NCBI GenBank assembly: GCA_028551475.1
Contig: CM052362.1
Location: 13,756,521-13,820,520 of the forward strand
Direction: 5' to 3'
DNA: 64,000 bases
From: Casuarina equisetifolia
Taxonomy: Eukaryota; Streptophyta; Magnoliopsida; Fagales; Casuarinaceae
Part shown: positions 11,401 through 24,598 of the stretch, piece after piece
Layout: each line of letters starts with the position of its first letter
Numbering within the stretch: position 1 is the first letter of the stretch
Program-made: the position numbers and the translations under genes
Notes under the pieces: generated by a model
Seen by the model: only the letters and a program-made list of their open reading frames with translations
The model's database searches: none
Told to the model about the DNA's origin: nothing

Positions 11401-14400
11401 GAAGGATGTACCTTTCCACTTCTCCATCTAGTGGAAATTTGGGTGGCTTTAATTCTAATCATCATAAACCAAGCTGTTTAAAAGTTGTGGCAACTAGGCC
11501 TTCTCCTCCTTTAGGGGCAAGTAGTGGACTTTCTTTTGGGGCCATGTCTCTTGCTGGTAGATCTCAAAGTGAGGATCTCTCTCTGAAGGTTGAGACAGCA
11601 TATTATTCTGCTGGAACTCTTCTCCTTTCTGATTCATCACCACCAACCATGTCTTCTCTTCTAATTGTGAACAGAGATTCAGCTACACAATCATCTCTTT
11701 CCGGTAGTTTAGGAACAAGTGCAAGGAGTTCTCGTGCATTACGGGAATCTGTATCTTCTTTACCCATTGAAGGCCGAATGCTCTTTGTGGCAGATGTCCT
11801 ACCTTTGCCAGATACTGCAGCTACTGTGCAGTCTCTATACTCAGAAATTGAATTTGGAGGATTTGAAAGCTCAAGCGAGTCTTGTGAAAAAGTGTCTGGA
11901 AAACTTTGGGCACGAGGTGACCTTGCAACCCAACATATATTGCCAAGGAGAAGAATTGTCATTTTTAGTACCATGGGCATGATGGAATTAGTTTACAACC
12001 GCCCTGTGGACATTTTAAAGAGGTTGTTAGAGTCCAATTCACCAAGATCACTTTTAGAAGATTTCTTCAATCGTTTTGGAGCTGGTGAGGCAGCAGCAAT
12101 GTGCCTAATGCTTGCTGCAAGAATAGTCCATTCTGAAAATCTTATAAGCAATGTTGTTTCTGAGAAGGCAGCTGAAGCTTTTGAAGACCCAAGACTTGTT
12201 GGTATGCCACAACTTGAAGGTAGTAGTGCATTGTCAAACACCAGAACTGCTGGGGGATTCAGCATGGGTCAGGTTGTTCAAGAAGCTGAGCCTGTGTTTT
12301 CAGGGGCACATGAAGGGCTTTGCTTGTGCTCATCAAGGTTGCTTTTTCCTCTGTGGGAACTTCCAGTCATGGTTGTGAAAAGTGGTTTAGGTTCCAGTGA
12401 TGCCTCGTCTGAAAATGGGATACTCATATGCAGACTCTCTGTTGGGGCCTTGCAAGTCCTTGAGAACAAGATTCGCTCTCTAGAGAAGTTTCTGAGGTCT
12501 AGAAGGAACCAGAGAAGGGGACTTTATGGCTGTGTGGCTGGTTTGGGAGACTTGACTGGCTCTATTCTATATGGAACTGGTTCAGAATTAGGTGCTGGTG
12601 ACCGGAGTATGGTTAGAAACTTATTTGGTTCTTACTCACGTGACATTGGTTCTAATGGGGGTGGGACACCTAGTAAAAGGCAAAGATTACCATATAGTCC
12701 TGCAGAATTGGCGGCTATGGAGGTAGGTTGAAATTGCTAGCGTAGGTATAAGTTTTTATACTAGTCTTCATTTTTTGACTCTTGGTTTTCTGTACCATAG
12801 GTGAGGGCAATGGAGTGCATTAGGCAGTTGCTTCTTAGATCAGCTGAAGCCCTGTTTTTACTCCAACTCGTCTCTCAACATCATGTCACACGGTTGGTTC
12901 AGGGATTTGATGCTAACTTAAGACAGCAATTGGCTCAATTGACATTCCATCACTTAGTCTGTTCTGAGGAGGGTGACGGTCTTGCTACTAGGCTTATATC
13001 TGCTCTGATGGAGGTACTAGATGTGCAATCAGACCCATTGGGGAAGTTCCATTTGAAAAAGCTCTTACATTAACCAGAGAAAATATAACTAGAATACCAT
13101 AAAGTTTGGATTGCATGTTTAATTGTACAAGATAAAATTATGCATTTTAGATTTTATGATAGTTGCTGGTACTATTTCGTAAAATGCAATATTTATCAAA
13201 TTAGCAAAGGTACTTAGTTATTTAATTAATGTTTCATTTTTAAATGTAAGAATATAAGTACTTTGTCTTTTTATCTCATAGGTTTAGTTGCTAATTTGGC
13301 TTCATATGACATCTCTATCTCCCATTTTGATTATATTTTTTAATTTGATATCCCGTGCTGCTCCAGTATTATACTGGTCCTGATGGCAGGGGGACAGTCG
13401 ATGATATTAGTGCAAAATTAAGGGAAGGTTGTCCAAGCTATTACAAGGAGCCTGATTACAAGTTTTTCTTAGCTGTGGAATGTCTTGAAAGAGCTGCTGT
13501 AACTCCAGATCCTAAGGAAAGGGAGAATCTTGCCAATGAGGCCTTCAATTACTTGAGTAAAGTTCCAGAATCTGCTGACTTGCGAACTGTCTGCAAACGA
13601 TTTGAGGATTTAGGGTCAGTTGATTTCTTGAGCCAAGTACTATCATTCTGTTCTTTTGATTGATTAATTTTACAGTCGGGTCATTATGTCAACAACCTAA
13701 TCCCTAGGGGGATGTTGCAGATTTTATGAAGCTGTAGTTCGTTTACCTTTACAGAAGGCACAGGCTCTTGACCCTGCGGGTGATGCTTATAATGAGCAAA
13801 TTGATGCAGCTACTCGTGAACATGCACTTGCTCAGCGTGAACGGTGCTACGAAATAATTATCAGTGCTTTACGATCTCTGAAAGGTGATACTTCACAAAG
13901 GGAATTTGGATCTCCAGTGAGGCCTGCTACTGCTAAATCTTTCCTTGATCCAGCCTCCCGGAGAAAATACATATGCCAGGTTGTGCAGCTTAGTGTCCAG
14001 TCATCTGACAGATTATTTCATGGGTACTTGTATCGGGCTATGATTGATTTGGGCCTAGAGAATGAGTTGTTGGAGTATGGAGGTCCTGATTTGGTGCCTT
14101 TTCTGCAAAATGCTGGTCGCGAACCTATACAAGAGGTTTTACACTTATGATTTGAATTTATTTTTATTTTTTGTGTGTGATCTAAAGCTGTGGTATATGT
14201 TGAGATTACCTTAAGTGCTTTATGTTTTGATAGGATATAAATATTGGGCCCAGGTACTACAAACATGCAGTTTGATATGAAATTTGTAGTGTTTTTGTGA
14301 CATCATTTTGTCTTTAATATGTCTCCATCATGAATCTTGTAGGTTCGAGCTGTTTCTTCAGTGACATCAACAATTCCTCGTATGGGTCAATCAGAAGCAC

Positions 14401-17400
14401 CTATCCCTACCAATCAAGTCAAGTACTTTGAACTTTTGGCAAGGTATTATGTCTTGAAGCGCCAGCATATACTTGCTGCTCATGTTCTGCTAAGACTAGC
14501 TGAAAGGCGCTCAGCTGATATGGGGGATGTTCCTACCCTTGAACAGAGGTTGGTAACTTCTTCACTTTTTCTTTTTATTGCCAAGTTTTTCAACTTTCTA
14601 TTTTTCAGGAGGATATTACTTGTGCTACAACACCTAATAACCATGGAACACGACATTCCTGTTCTTTCAAACATTTATCATAAGGGCTCCGTTTAACCAT
14701 CCAATTAATTAACTACAGATCTTAGCTCTTGAATACTAAGAAAGGTAAGAAAAGCCCGTTGGACAGTAATTACAATGTGGAGCAGTCACCATCATGTTTG
14801 CAAATGTGCCACCATTTTGGGATGAATATTCCCAACTTATCTACTCCCTCTGCCCCATATTATTGTGCTGACATTGACACTTAAAATGGGAGAAGGGGCT
14901 AATAATCAACACTGATAGTAGCTCCAGCTAAGAAGCAAAACCAAAAGGCTACTCTCAAAAGTGCATCTTGCCAAATCCCTTTGCAATAAGACCTCGGCCC
15001 CTTCTATTAATTAAACTTAAGATAGAGCTTCTTATTGTTAGTGCATCACCGTTGATACTAATCATCCTTTGCAGAAGATTTACTAATTCCCCTCCCAACC
15101 TTTAAGTGCCCTTATGAGCATAAGACATTGGTAAAATCCAGTGAATCCAAAGAAACTCATGGCTGTAGCTTACTTGTTTTGCACAATATTCAATATATCT
15201 GGAAGGTCAAATTTGAAAAGCTCAAGCAGCACCAAACATTCTTCTAGAACCATAATTCTGCAAACAGAATGAATGTGTTCAACAAAAGTCCTCCACCCCC
15301 AGATTGTGATGGATTATTATGTTTTCTCGTACTCAGGTATCAGTACCTGAGTAATGCAGTTCTACAGGCAAAGAATGTAAGTAACAGTAATGGCCTGGTA
15401 GGTTCTGCCCAAGTTGCTGCTGACAAGGGACTCCTAGATCTGCTAGAAGGGAAGCTTGCTGTTCTTCGGTTTCAGATAAAGATCAAAGAGGAACTGGAAG
15501 CAGTAGCTTCCAGGTTAGAATCTTCACATGGAACATCAGAGTCTGTCCAAAATGAACTTCCTGAAAGATCTAGGGCCGCTGATGGAAATATTGTAAATGC
15601 TGCACGGGAGAAAGCAAAAGAGCTGTCATTAGATTTGAAGAGCATAACTCAACTATATAACGAATATGCTGTTCCATTTGAGCTCTGGGAGGTAGGTTTT
15701 TTTTTTTTTTTTTGCTTAATTGAATTGATGCAATATCAGTCAAGATCAATTCATTAATTCTTATGTTCCAACTCCATCATTAGCACGTTAGAATAAAGTT
15801 CTCTTCATTTAAGGAAAGTAGTTCCGAGTTACAAACGTGTCCTTCTTGTGTTGTGGTGTAATAGGAGATAATAATGCCCGGACTTTTTTTTTTCCTTCTG
15901 AGCTGTTAACTAATCACGCATTTTCTCCCATCAATTACATTTAACACCACGGTTGGCTATCTGCTGCCATTCTGCTTGGTGTTTATAAGTTGTAGAATTT
16001 TCATGAGATTAAATCATGTTAAACTGAAAAGATTGTCCCATATATCTTTGATCTCCTTCTCCTGAAGTCATGTTGAACTGATCAGTTCTCTCAACAAAGA
16101 TTCTAGTACATCATAAATTTTGTTGTGATTCATTTTATCTCCCCATTTCTGCATCCCACCTCCTCACCACCACTTAGAAGAGGAGAATGAGAAGGAGAGA
16201 AGGGGGGTAGGGGTTGGGGGAAGGGAAACAAACAAACAAACAAACACAGAACCTGGTGGTAAGCATCATTTAGCTCCTCAAGTTTGTTGCTGTTGGTATC
16301 CTGCTACTCTTTTTGCCTCCTTTAAGCTTGTCTTTAATTTGGTTATTTACACAAAATAACGTATGAATGTACTGCCAATCCTGAGCAATGCACTTTAATT
16401 GCACTACATTGTATAGTTAATTTGTACTAGATACAACTTGAACCTCCAAATTTAATTTTGTTATCAATCTGGTTACTCGTTTAAACACTGTCCATCTAAT
16501 CTTCATGTTTCTGATTGCATTCAATGTTGCCTCCATCCACGTGTTAACTAGTAATTAATTAATAGTCCAAAGTATAGGCATTCTATGCTTTTTATGAAAT
16601 TTGCGGGTTCAGTTACCTCTCAAATAATGCTGCAGCACTATTCCGTTCTTCATCGATTGTCAACACATTTCTGATGACCACTTTTATAACAAGACCAATG
16701 TCATTCACCATTAAGGAAAGCCACTTTGTCTTCTCGTAGATTTGCTTTTCATTTTCCTGGGTTTGTGCTGTTTCTGTCTTTGTGTGTGGTTGTTGGTGGC
16801 ATTTGGGTGCCACCAATGGCTTGTGAGGTTCTTTTAGTGTCAAAGCGATGGTTTGGGGTTCAATTACTTCGAGCTTTTGCTGGCAGTGGTGGTCATGATT
16901 TGGGGTTATATCAGTGGGAGGATTTAGGGTGTCAAAGTAATGGTTTAGCATGATTAGGTTCTGGTGGTTTCTTGAAGGTAAGTTTTAGGGTGTTTGAGAT
17001 GGTGGGGAGCAGATGGTAGTTTGTGGTTGTATCAGAGGCCTTGAGTGATTGATTGGCAGCATCTGGCAGTTGATGAAATGCGTAGAATTTTTTGGCAGTG
17101 TGAGAATTTGGAAGCTTTGGGAACTACATGAGGGTGTTTGAGGCTGATTGGAGATGGGTAGTTAATTCAGTGAAGGAAAGATTTACATGAATGATGGGTA
17201 TATCGTTTGGGGCTTTGGGCAGGTGATTTTCACTGGCAATGGGGACACCATCAGTGTTTGGGAACTGGGGTGGGTATTTGGCTAGGGGCTGTAAACGTTT
17301 TGAATCACGGTGGACAGTTAATGAATGGATTGGAGATACTGAAAATATTTTAGAAATATTAGTACTATATTGAACAAATTAGATCTTGAGGGACCTAATC

Positions 17401-20206
17401 GATCATAAAGCTGAATGAAGAGAATCCATCTTATTGTTTATCCTGAACAAAATTAAATTTATTGTCTTGTAATTTCGTTTTGAAATCCATATTTAATTGC
17501 AAAACCTTGCTTTTCTTGTTCTGTCTGCAGATATGTTTGGAGATGCTGTACTTTGCAAATTATTCAGGTGATGCTGATAGTAGCATTGCAAGAGAAACCT
17601 GGGCTAGACTTATTGACCAGGCTCTTTCAAGGGGTGGTATTGCAGAAGCATGTTCAGTACTGAAAAGAGTTGGTTCGCATATTTATCCTGGAGATGGAGC
17701 TGTTTTACCTTTGGACACTCTCTGTCTTCACCTTGAGAAGGCTGCTCTGGTACATTTTCACATATACTAAAGCAGCCTCATCTGTTATACGTTTACTGCA
17801 AATGAGCAGCCTCATCTGATTCTTGAAGCTTGTTGCACAAACGTTTAGCATTTCCCTTTATGTGCCATTCTATTGAACTTAAGGTACTCTATATGTTTTG
17901 GCAGGAGAGATTGGAATCAGGCATTGAACCCGTTGGAGATGATGATATTCCGAGAGCTCTTCTTGCTGCTTGCAAGGGTGCAACAGAACCTGTATTGAAT
18001 ACATACGACCAATTGTTATCAAATGGAGCTATCCTGCCATCACCAAAGCTCAGATTACGCCTTCTCCAATCAGTTCTAGTGGTACTTCGTGAGTGGGCAA
18101 TGTCTGTGTTTGCACAGAGAATTGGTACTAGTGCCACTGGAGCTTCTCTAATATTAGGCGGAACATTCTCCTTGGGGCAAACAGCAGTCATTAACCAAGG
18201 AGTCAGAGATAAGATCACAAGTGCAGCAAACAGGTAAACTTTTTGTTATTGCTTCTGTTTCTCTTATTATAAGTGCTTTGCTTTTGGGCAGCAGTTAACT
18301 TTAAATATGTTTACAGAATGAATTAGCTGACTCTCTTGTCTTCCCCTGTTTGATGTCCATTGACCATCAAATTCCATGCTGTAAATGTGAAATTGAAAGC
18401 TTTGCCCTAAGGCTTCAAATGTTTCATCCTAAGTTCAGCTCGTGTGTGCTGCCTGATAAGGCGTTAGATTATTATAAACCTTTTACTATTTATTATTGGC
18501 ATATCTTGTATTCATGATGTGTTGATACTATTCCACTTATTATGGAGTTTTGCAATATCTTCCTCTTCCATAGGCCGCCCTAAAAGTTAACAATCCAGAG
18601 TGATTAGTTGGAAATGTCTTTTTGATGCATCCTATAAATTCAAATGCATTAAGTTGTAAAGACCTATTACCTGTAATTCATTAAGCCTTGTGTCTTTGAA
18701 ATGCACGTGAAAGTTCTTGCAATATGTTATTACCATTCTTGTTCTTTTTGAATGGGCTGAATATTTTGAGTAGAATTATGCAACATCCTTTTTGATTTAC
18801 TTTAATTCATCATGTACAAAACTTAGAATGAGAACTGCTTGATTGTCTTATATGTTAGACCTAAATTTTGTCATGTGTGAATGAGGTTTTTGGTATCATA
18901 ATGACTGTTAAGTAGTTCTAGTTGTCCTGATGGAACTAATTAGTGGGCTGATTCAATTAAGCATCAGGAGTTGTGGGTATCGTGTGGTTGTTTGTGCTTG
19001 TGAATTAGTAAAGCTTAGGGGTTAAGTTTCTTAATAGTTATATTTATTCATCTTTAGTTATAACTTTTCTGTTTATTGTTGTTCTTGGGAGCCACAAAGG
19101 TTAATTAGTTTCATAAGACCATCGGGGACTAGGCTGGTTCCACTTCGCTTTTGCCATGTGTTCCAAATGCAAACCAACTAGTTTCCACGAGCTTAACCTA
19201 AGTATGAATTTTGAATGCTGTAAGCTTCGACGAAGAGATTTTGTCCTGCAGTTTAATTATAAAACATGTCAGCGTATCCTCAAGTGATTGGGTTGTGCAA
19301 TTTCCTGTGGTAGTAATTGGAGTCCCGGAGTAATTACGGTCATTCAGGAAGCTTAATGTCCTATCTTTTCTCGTTCTTTTCCTTTTTTCTTTATTGTTGA
19401 AAATCCAGTGCCTAGCTAAATTGGAAACAAGTCTACTAAAATGCCTCTCCTCTCTTTCTCTCTCCACATTTTTTTTATCTTATTTTATTAGTTTCTTTAA
19501 TAGATCAGAAACTAATTAAATATATTAGTTTCTTTAGCTTAGAGCTATTTATATGGTGGATTTGGAGCCTTTCGCTGGTGGGACTCTAGAAACCCATTAG
19601 TCTCAATATCAATTATTTTCAGTCTCTGAACTATTCATTCTGCCTAGTCTATTTCGTAAGAGTTATGTATTTGAAGTTTTTTTGTGTTTCTTTGTTGATT
19701 GGTGCTCTTTTTCTTTCTCAATTTGTAAAAGGTAATGACTATTACTTATGCATTTTCCATGTCACTCCAGTCCTGAATTGAGTTCACCTCCGGCTTTCCC
19801 ATTTTCTTTCTTGCTCTAAATGTAGAAATTTTCCTACATATATGGGGAAAGAAGTACCTCATTGCTATATTGCTCTTATTTTGACAAGTTGAGATCCAAA
19901 ATCAAGCTAGTTGTCAGACAACCCCCGTACCCCCCTCGTTCATTTGGCAGGCTTTTGCTTTATTAGCAGTAAGAATTTTTCTAGGTTCCAGGCTCTCAAA
20001 TTTTTAGCATATATTTCAAGAATACTGTAAATGGCCACCACAGTTCCATATCAATATTGTTTATTTCTTATTAAATTTGGAATAACAGGTATATGACAGA
20101 GGTTCGGAGATTGGCCCTTCCGCAGATTCAAACTGAGACTGTTTACCGAGGCTTTCGAGAACTTGAAGAGTCACTAATAAGTCCTTTCTCTTTTGATCGT
20201 TTTTGA
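5468..20206 (+). CDS. NUP155: Nuclear pore complex protein NUP155
   Basis: Scaffold nucleoporin of the inner ring of the nuclear pore, needed for pore assembly and nucleocytoplasmic transport. Thirteen exons: 5468-5626, 6913-7082, 9496-9622, 10675-10937, 11075-12722, 12801-13013, 13367-13614, 13721-14135, 14343-14548, 15337-15691, 17531-17749, 17905-18233, 20089-20206. All introns are GT-AG and the joins keep frame, giving 1489 residues, in line with plant NUP155. The start MSREEEIVMRDV is the family's usual beginning. The N-terminal part (about 50-500) has the Nup155/Nup133-type beta-propeller sequence (GIFPEIRRAWASVDNSLFLW, CITCTDKGRIFLAGRDGHIY); the rest matches the alpha-helical solenoid (FYEAVVRLPLQKAQALDP). 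No WD signature is expected. Exon 7 uses donor GG/GTCAGT, which gives Gly at residue 943 where I recall Arg in relatives. Introns 1, 2, 3, 10 and 12 exceed 1 kb. Exact boundaries are read by eye. Confidence 0.96.
8415..9580 (+). repeat. NUP155 intron 2/exon 3 segment duplicated in inverse at 2302-4545
   Basis: This stretch of intron 2 plus the start of exon 3 is the parent (or sister) of the inverted copy upstream. It lacks the 1036 bp LTR insertion and so shows the empty target site. Its presence in a functional intron suggests the copy derives from a second NUP155 locus or a local inverted duplication. Confidence 0.8.
15692..17530 (+). other. NUP155 intron 10 (1.8 kb), no recognised gene
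   Basis: Bounded by GTAGG and TGCAG. It opens with a T tract, holds a short CAAA microsatellite near 16230, and has a G-rich stretch at about 16740-17300 with open frames on both strands that match nothing I know. I treat it as intron sequence, possibly with an old insertion. Confidence 0.6.
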
Positions 20207-20702
20207 CGTTTCTTTGTACCATCAATGGTGTTGTATGCATCTCCTCTTGTTACCAATTTGTTCTATAAATGGAGGTGTCATCAAATTCTCAAATAGTATG
20301 TGATCATGTTTGTCCTTAGGACTTGATTATAAAGTTGGATAATGTAATCACGAAGGCATGAGATATGTTCTTAGCCCTATCCTTTCTCATTTGTCTTCCA
20401 GTGAGCTATTGGGGTATGTTGGTCGGCGTGGACCCGCGCCCTTGGGTTCATGATTCGGGAGGGTTAAGTTGTTAGGACTCAAGCTCTACTCAATCACACT
20501 CAAGGAAATACACAAATCCTAAGTAAAGGAATGTCTCTTATAATGATTCAATCTCAATCCAAGCAATGGATAATAGTAAAAGCCAATGAACAATCCAAAT
20601 TCAAACAATCACGAATAATCAAAGTCACAACAAATACTATAATATTGTAATACCAATGCTAATCTACTCCTATTATTAGGTTACAATTGGGATTATGACC
20701 AG

Positions 20703-20734
<32 letters not shown>

Positions 20735-21040
20735 TCTCATATGACATGCCTCTTCTTCTTAAGTCATTTGTGGTGCCTCGAGGCTAGAATGACAAGGCAG
20801 AGCAACGAAAAAGGTGGGCACTTTAGGAATTTAAGCCAAATACCTTTTGGGATATGAGATATTCCCAAGCTTTACGTAATGGAAGGCTTATCCAAACGCC
20901 GATTGCTCAGCTGGGAAAATGCTTCTACTGTCTTCTTTGACTTGATTAACCAATTCGTGACCATCAAAGAATAAGGTTGTGCAAAGTGCATCTTTCTGCG
21001 CTTCCGGTTAAGGAAGTAATGGTCCCATAATTGTCTTTTG
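20207..21040. other. NUP155 3' flank, no gene seen
   Basis: The NUP155 3' UTR should begin here. An (AAAT)n microsatellite of about seven units sits at about 20708-20735. No coding signal is visible. Confidence 0.6.
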
Positions 21041-21049
21041 TGTCTTGCC

Positions 21050-21960
21050 ATTCAAAGATTTTCAAAATTTTTTGCTTTATATTTTTGTTTTTATGCTTTT
21101 TATTATTTTATTTTACTTATATTTATATTTATACTTATATTTTTTGATCTTTTATTCTTTCATCTTTCGCTGTTTTATTTTTCCACTTTTTGTTGTTAAA
21201 AAATCATTGTCACCCTATATCACTATCAAACGTCTCCCAATTCATATGGTGCATTTATTTTTCTATTTGTATTTATATTGATATTGAAATTGAAATTTTT
21301 TATTTTTTATGTTATATTTTATATCTTATATTTTATTCTTTATTCTATTTTTTACCTATATTTTATTTTTCAAAAGTAAAAAATAACACATCAATATTTT
21401 TTTTGTGATCTAATAAAAATAAAATATGTTATTTATTTATTTATTATTTTTAGATTATTTTTATTTTTATTTTTCTGTTTTTATTTTTACTATTTTTATT
21501 TTTATTTTTATTTGATTTTTTTGAGTGTTTATTTTTAGGTTTCTTTTTTTTTTAAAAAGAAAATCATCACCCTTCACGACAATCAAAGACCCTAGATTCT
21601 TATGGTGTGTTTTAATTTTTAAATTATTACATTTTCTATTTTTTTTTTCATTTTTCATTTTTATTTTTATTTTATATGTTTTATATTTTATTCTTTATTG
21701 CTTATTTGTATTTGTATTTGTATTCTTATTTGTATTTATTTATTATTTGAATGTTATTTTTTACTTTTTTTATTTTATTTAAATTGCCACTTTTTATTTT
21801 TTCTGTTGCTTATTTTTATATTTTATGTTTTATACTTTTACTTTATATTTTATATTTTTATGTTTTTATATTTTTATTCAGTTTTTTTTTCTCTTATTTT
21901 ATTTTATTTATTTATTTATTTGCATGATATATTTTATATTATATTTTTCCATTCACATGT
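21050..21960 (+). repeat. T-rich low-complexity tract (TTTTA/TTTAT-like)
   Basis: About 0.9 kb made almost only of T and A in runs such as TTTTTATTTTTATTTTT, broken by two short complex islands (about 21195-21245 and 21555-21605) that resemble each other. Long open frames here are composition artefacts rich in Phe, Tyr and Leu. A similar shorter tract lies at about 24160-24460. Confidence 0.85.
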
Positions 21961-22059
21961 AATTGCAGTACTTCTGAGCTTTAAGAAAAAAAAAATAATA
22001 CAAAGAAAAGAAAATGTAATTGCTGTAAACCCTAAACCCCTGGCTGCCCCCCTCTCTGT

Positions 22060-23440
22060 TTAAAAGAGAGAAAATGCTACTCCCGCCCGTTCCGCTGACG
22101 CTAGTGTACACCCGTTTCCGGCATGTGGTAGTTTCACAAACACATTCTATCCACGTGAATCATTCAATCACTCCCACCCCATGGGGCGTGGGGTTTTCAC
22201 ACAAATCCACTATGTTCTTCTTCGTAGGATAGACAAGGTGGGTCGACAAAGCGATGCTTTCCGCGGAGGATCCGTAGAGGTTGAACGGGACTAAGAAGCC
22301 TGGGGGAACACAGCCTGACCCCCTCTATGCCCTGCATTTTCCTACTATCCTAGAGGAACTTTTCCGTCCTTGATTGGGCCATAAATCCCAACAGTCATAC
22401 GCGAACTAACTACGAGCTAACCCTTGGCATAGAGAGGGATCCTAGTCGTCGCCTCGAAAGGGACGATTTCGCCACCAAATGGGTCACTTCGTGAACCAAG
22501 GATTCTCAACCATCGCTCGAGGGTTATTTCTCCATTAAGGGCTCAGTCGAAGGTCAGACGGTGTAAACGTGTAGGAAAGCTTTCACCTTTTCGTGCAACG
22601 ATGGGCGAATCTCGACAATATATGGTTGCAAATATATTGCCACAGGTCCTAGATGTTCAGATTCAACCTACAATCCTTCGAGAGGCTGATGGGGTCCACA
22701 CGATCCACATCACTAACAAGATTACTCGCGAACTCACAGATTCTCTCTTTTAGTTTGATTTGTAGATGCGGTCCCCCTCCCTGAGAGGGAGGGACCGATA
22801 TTTCAACACTGCATGGGGACTACTCCATGCAGCTATTGTGGGGCTCGTACACCTTAATCAATTCTTAATCCATTCTTCAAATTGAAGCGGAGTATATGAC
22901 TGCCATAACCATGATGGAATTTATGTTTGAAAATAACCCAATTGTGATCTACAAATAAATGCCTGGCTTTGATGGTATGGGTATTGGATAGAGTGCCCAT
23001 TTGGGTTTGAATTAGAGGCATCCCTCGTTGGGTCTTAGGTGCCGGTAGTGTGTAGGGCAATAGACAACATTCTAGGGGAATTGTTAGGTATAGTTGACGA
23101 AACAACCACCTAATAGCACCCATTGATGGTGAGGATGTGTGTCTTAGTGGATGGAAGCATATACCCTTCTTTTTAATTATGAAAAGTTGGGTTATTGTCG
23201 GCTATGTCATAGGGCAAGACACCTTGAGTGTCCATCCCCAAGTTCCACACCTAATAATAGTGATGGTGATGATGGGGGTGATGATAATTGAGATGATGGG
23301 GGTGATAATGGGCAAGAAGGTCCCTTTGATGAGGCAAGGGAGAATGTTTTTAAATTATATGACAATGAGATTGGTCCATTGACTAGACATAGAAGAGAAG
23401 AGGAATCTCCAACCTAGGAAGAGAGAGAAATGCTTGGTTA
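22060..23440 (+). pseudogene. LINE-like ORF1 (DUF4283/zinc-knuckle) remnant
   Basis: A GC-richer leader (about 22060-22600) precedes a decayed reading frame. A frame opening MGESRQYMVANILP starts at 22600 but stops near 22750. At about 22980-23060 the sequence encodes VPIWV, a stop, then IRGIP, like the DUF4283 block of plant L1 ORF1. At about 23120-23230 it encodes RMCVLVDG and, in another frame, LLFNYEKLGYCRLCHRARH, like the YEKL...C..C zinc-knuckle block, followed by a Gly/Asp-rich tail. No endonuclease or reverse transcriptase was seen. Family assignment is inference from these short blocks. Confidence 0.5.
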
Positions 23441-24598
23441 AGGGTCTTTATAGGTAGGCAGACATAATAGAATGTTTTGGAAGAAGAGAATACAAGGGAT
23501 CATCAAGACACTTAGCAATATGGAAGGGGTATTATTAATTTTACTAGTAGGGGGAGATATAGTAGCTAATGTCCTCTCCAACAAGGGGGTTCCACTCATG
23601 CTATGGCGAAATGAAGAAATAATCTTTCCTTGAGATCCCACAGTTCTAAAGAGGTTGATTTGTGCCTCCTACAACCTTTGGTCTTTAGGTATTTAGGCTT
23701 CCAAACAAAGGAGTTAGAGCATAGTGGTTAAGAAATAACAAGATATAGTGATGTAGAGGTGGATGATGAAATGGCTATTGGTGTGGTCAGTGATTCTTGT
23801 TTGTGACCTAGACAAGAGCAGGAGACAACACAAGAGGAGGAGATTGACTACCCCCACTTATAAAGTGTTCCAATGAAATGACTAAGAGATAGTCTAGGAG
23901 GAGGAGATAGTATAAAAGTGTTCCAATGGAACCTAGAGCAAGGTGGCTCCATTTTTTAGATATCACATAGCATGTACTTGAAAATGGTGAGGAAAAAGAT
24001 TTGTGAAAAGCAAGAAGGCAGTGGAGGATTAAAGGGATGATGCACAGGACATGGTTGTTTATGTGTTCTGCTACCTAAGCTTATATCTATGTGCTACCTA
24101 ACTCTACTGGTAGGGTTAGGGTTAGGGTTAAGGTTAGGTATGCCAAACATGTGGATATAGGCATACTCATATTTATATTTCTTATATTTTATATTTTATC
24201 CTTTATTTTTTACTATTTATTCTTTTAATTTTTGTTTTTAAAGAAACTCATCGTCCTCCACCAAATGCACCAAGGTCCCGCCGATGTCTAACTTAAGCTA
24301 GCCCCATTTTGTTCATTTTACTAAGTGCTATAGAAAAAATTTCCCAACTTGCATGTAGTAAGACTTTGATTGAGACATGGGAGTAGCATCTACAACACTT
24401 TTTTTATATGTTATATTTTATATTTTTTGTATTTATGTTTTTTTTTCATATTATTTTTTTTAATAAACACTTAAACCATTCACTTAATATTCTTCCAATA
24501 TAAACTATAGTACTAACATTCAACCCGAGATTTGATGTTACCCTAGAAATTGTATTAATAAAAGGTAGGCAAAGCCTTTACAAAGCATGAGGCCTAAT
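23441..24598. other. Region between LINE remnant and gypsy element
   Basis: Purine-rich sequence to about 24060 may be the decayed tail of the LINE frame. Three GGGTTA units at about 24112-24136 are too few to be telomeric. A second T-rich tract covers about 24160-24460. No gene is supported. Confidence 0.5.

Noticed and set aside
11603..11980. Open frame of 125 codons on - inside NUP155 exon 5
   Set aside because: Lies opposite a long conserved coding exon; a shadow frame.
16726..16953. Possible small gene in NUP155 intron 10
   Set aside because: Frames are open on both strands in a G-rich stretch, without a recognised domain or splice support.
21045..22063. Long open frames rich in Phe, Leu and Tyr
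   Set aside because: They lie in T-rich low-complexity DNA where stop codons on + are few by composition. No domain or start context.
24107..24140. Telomere-like GGGTTA repeats
   Set aside because: Only about three to four units, with variants, and the motif is not the usual plant TTTAGGG. Chance or a tiny microsatellite is enough.
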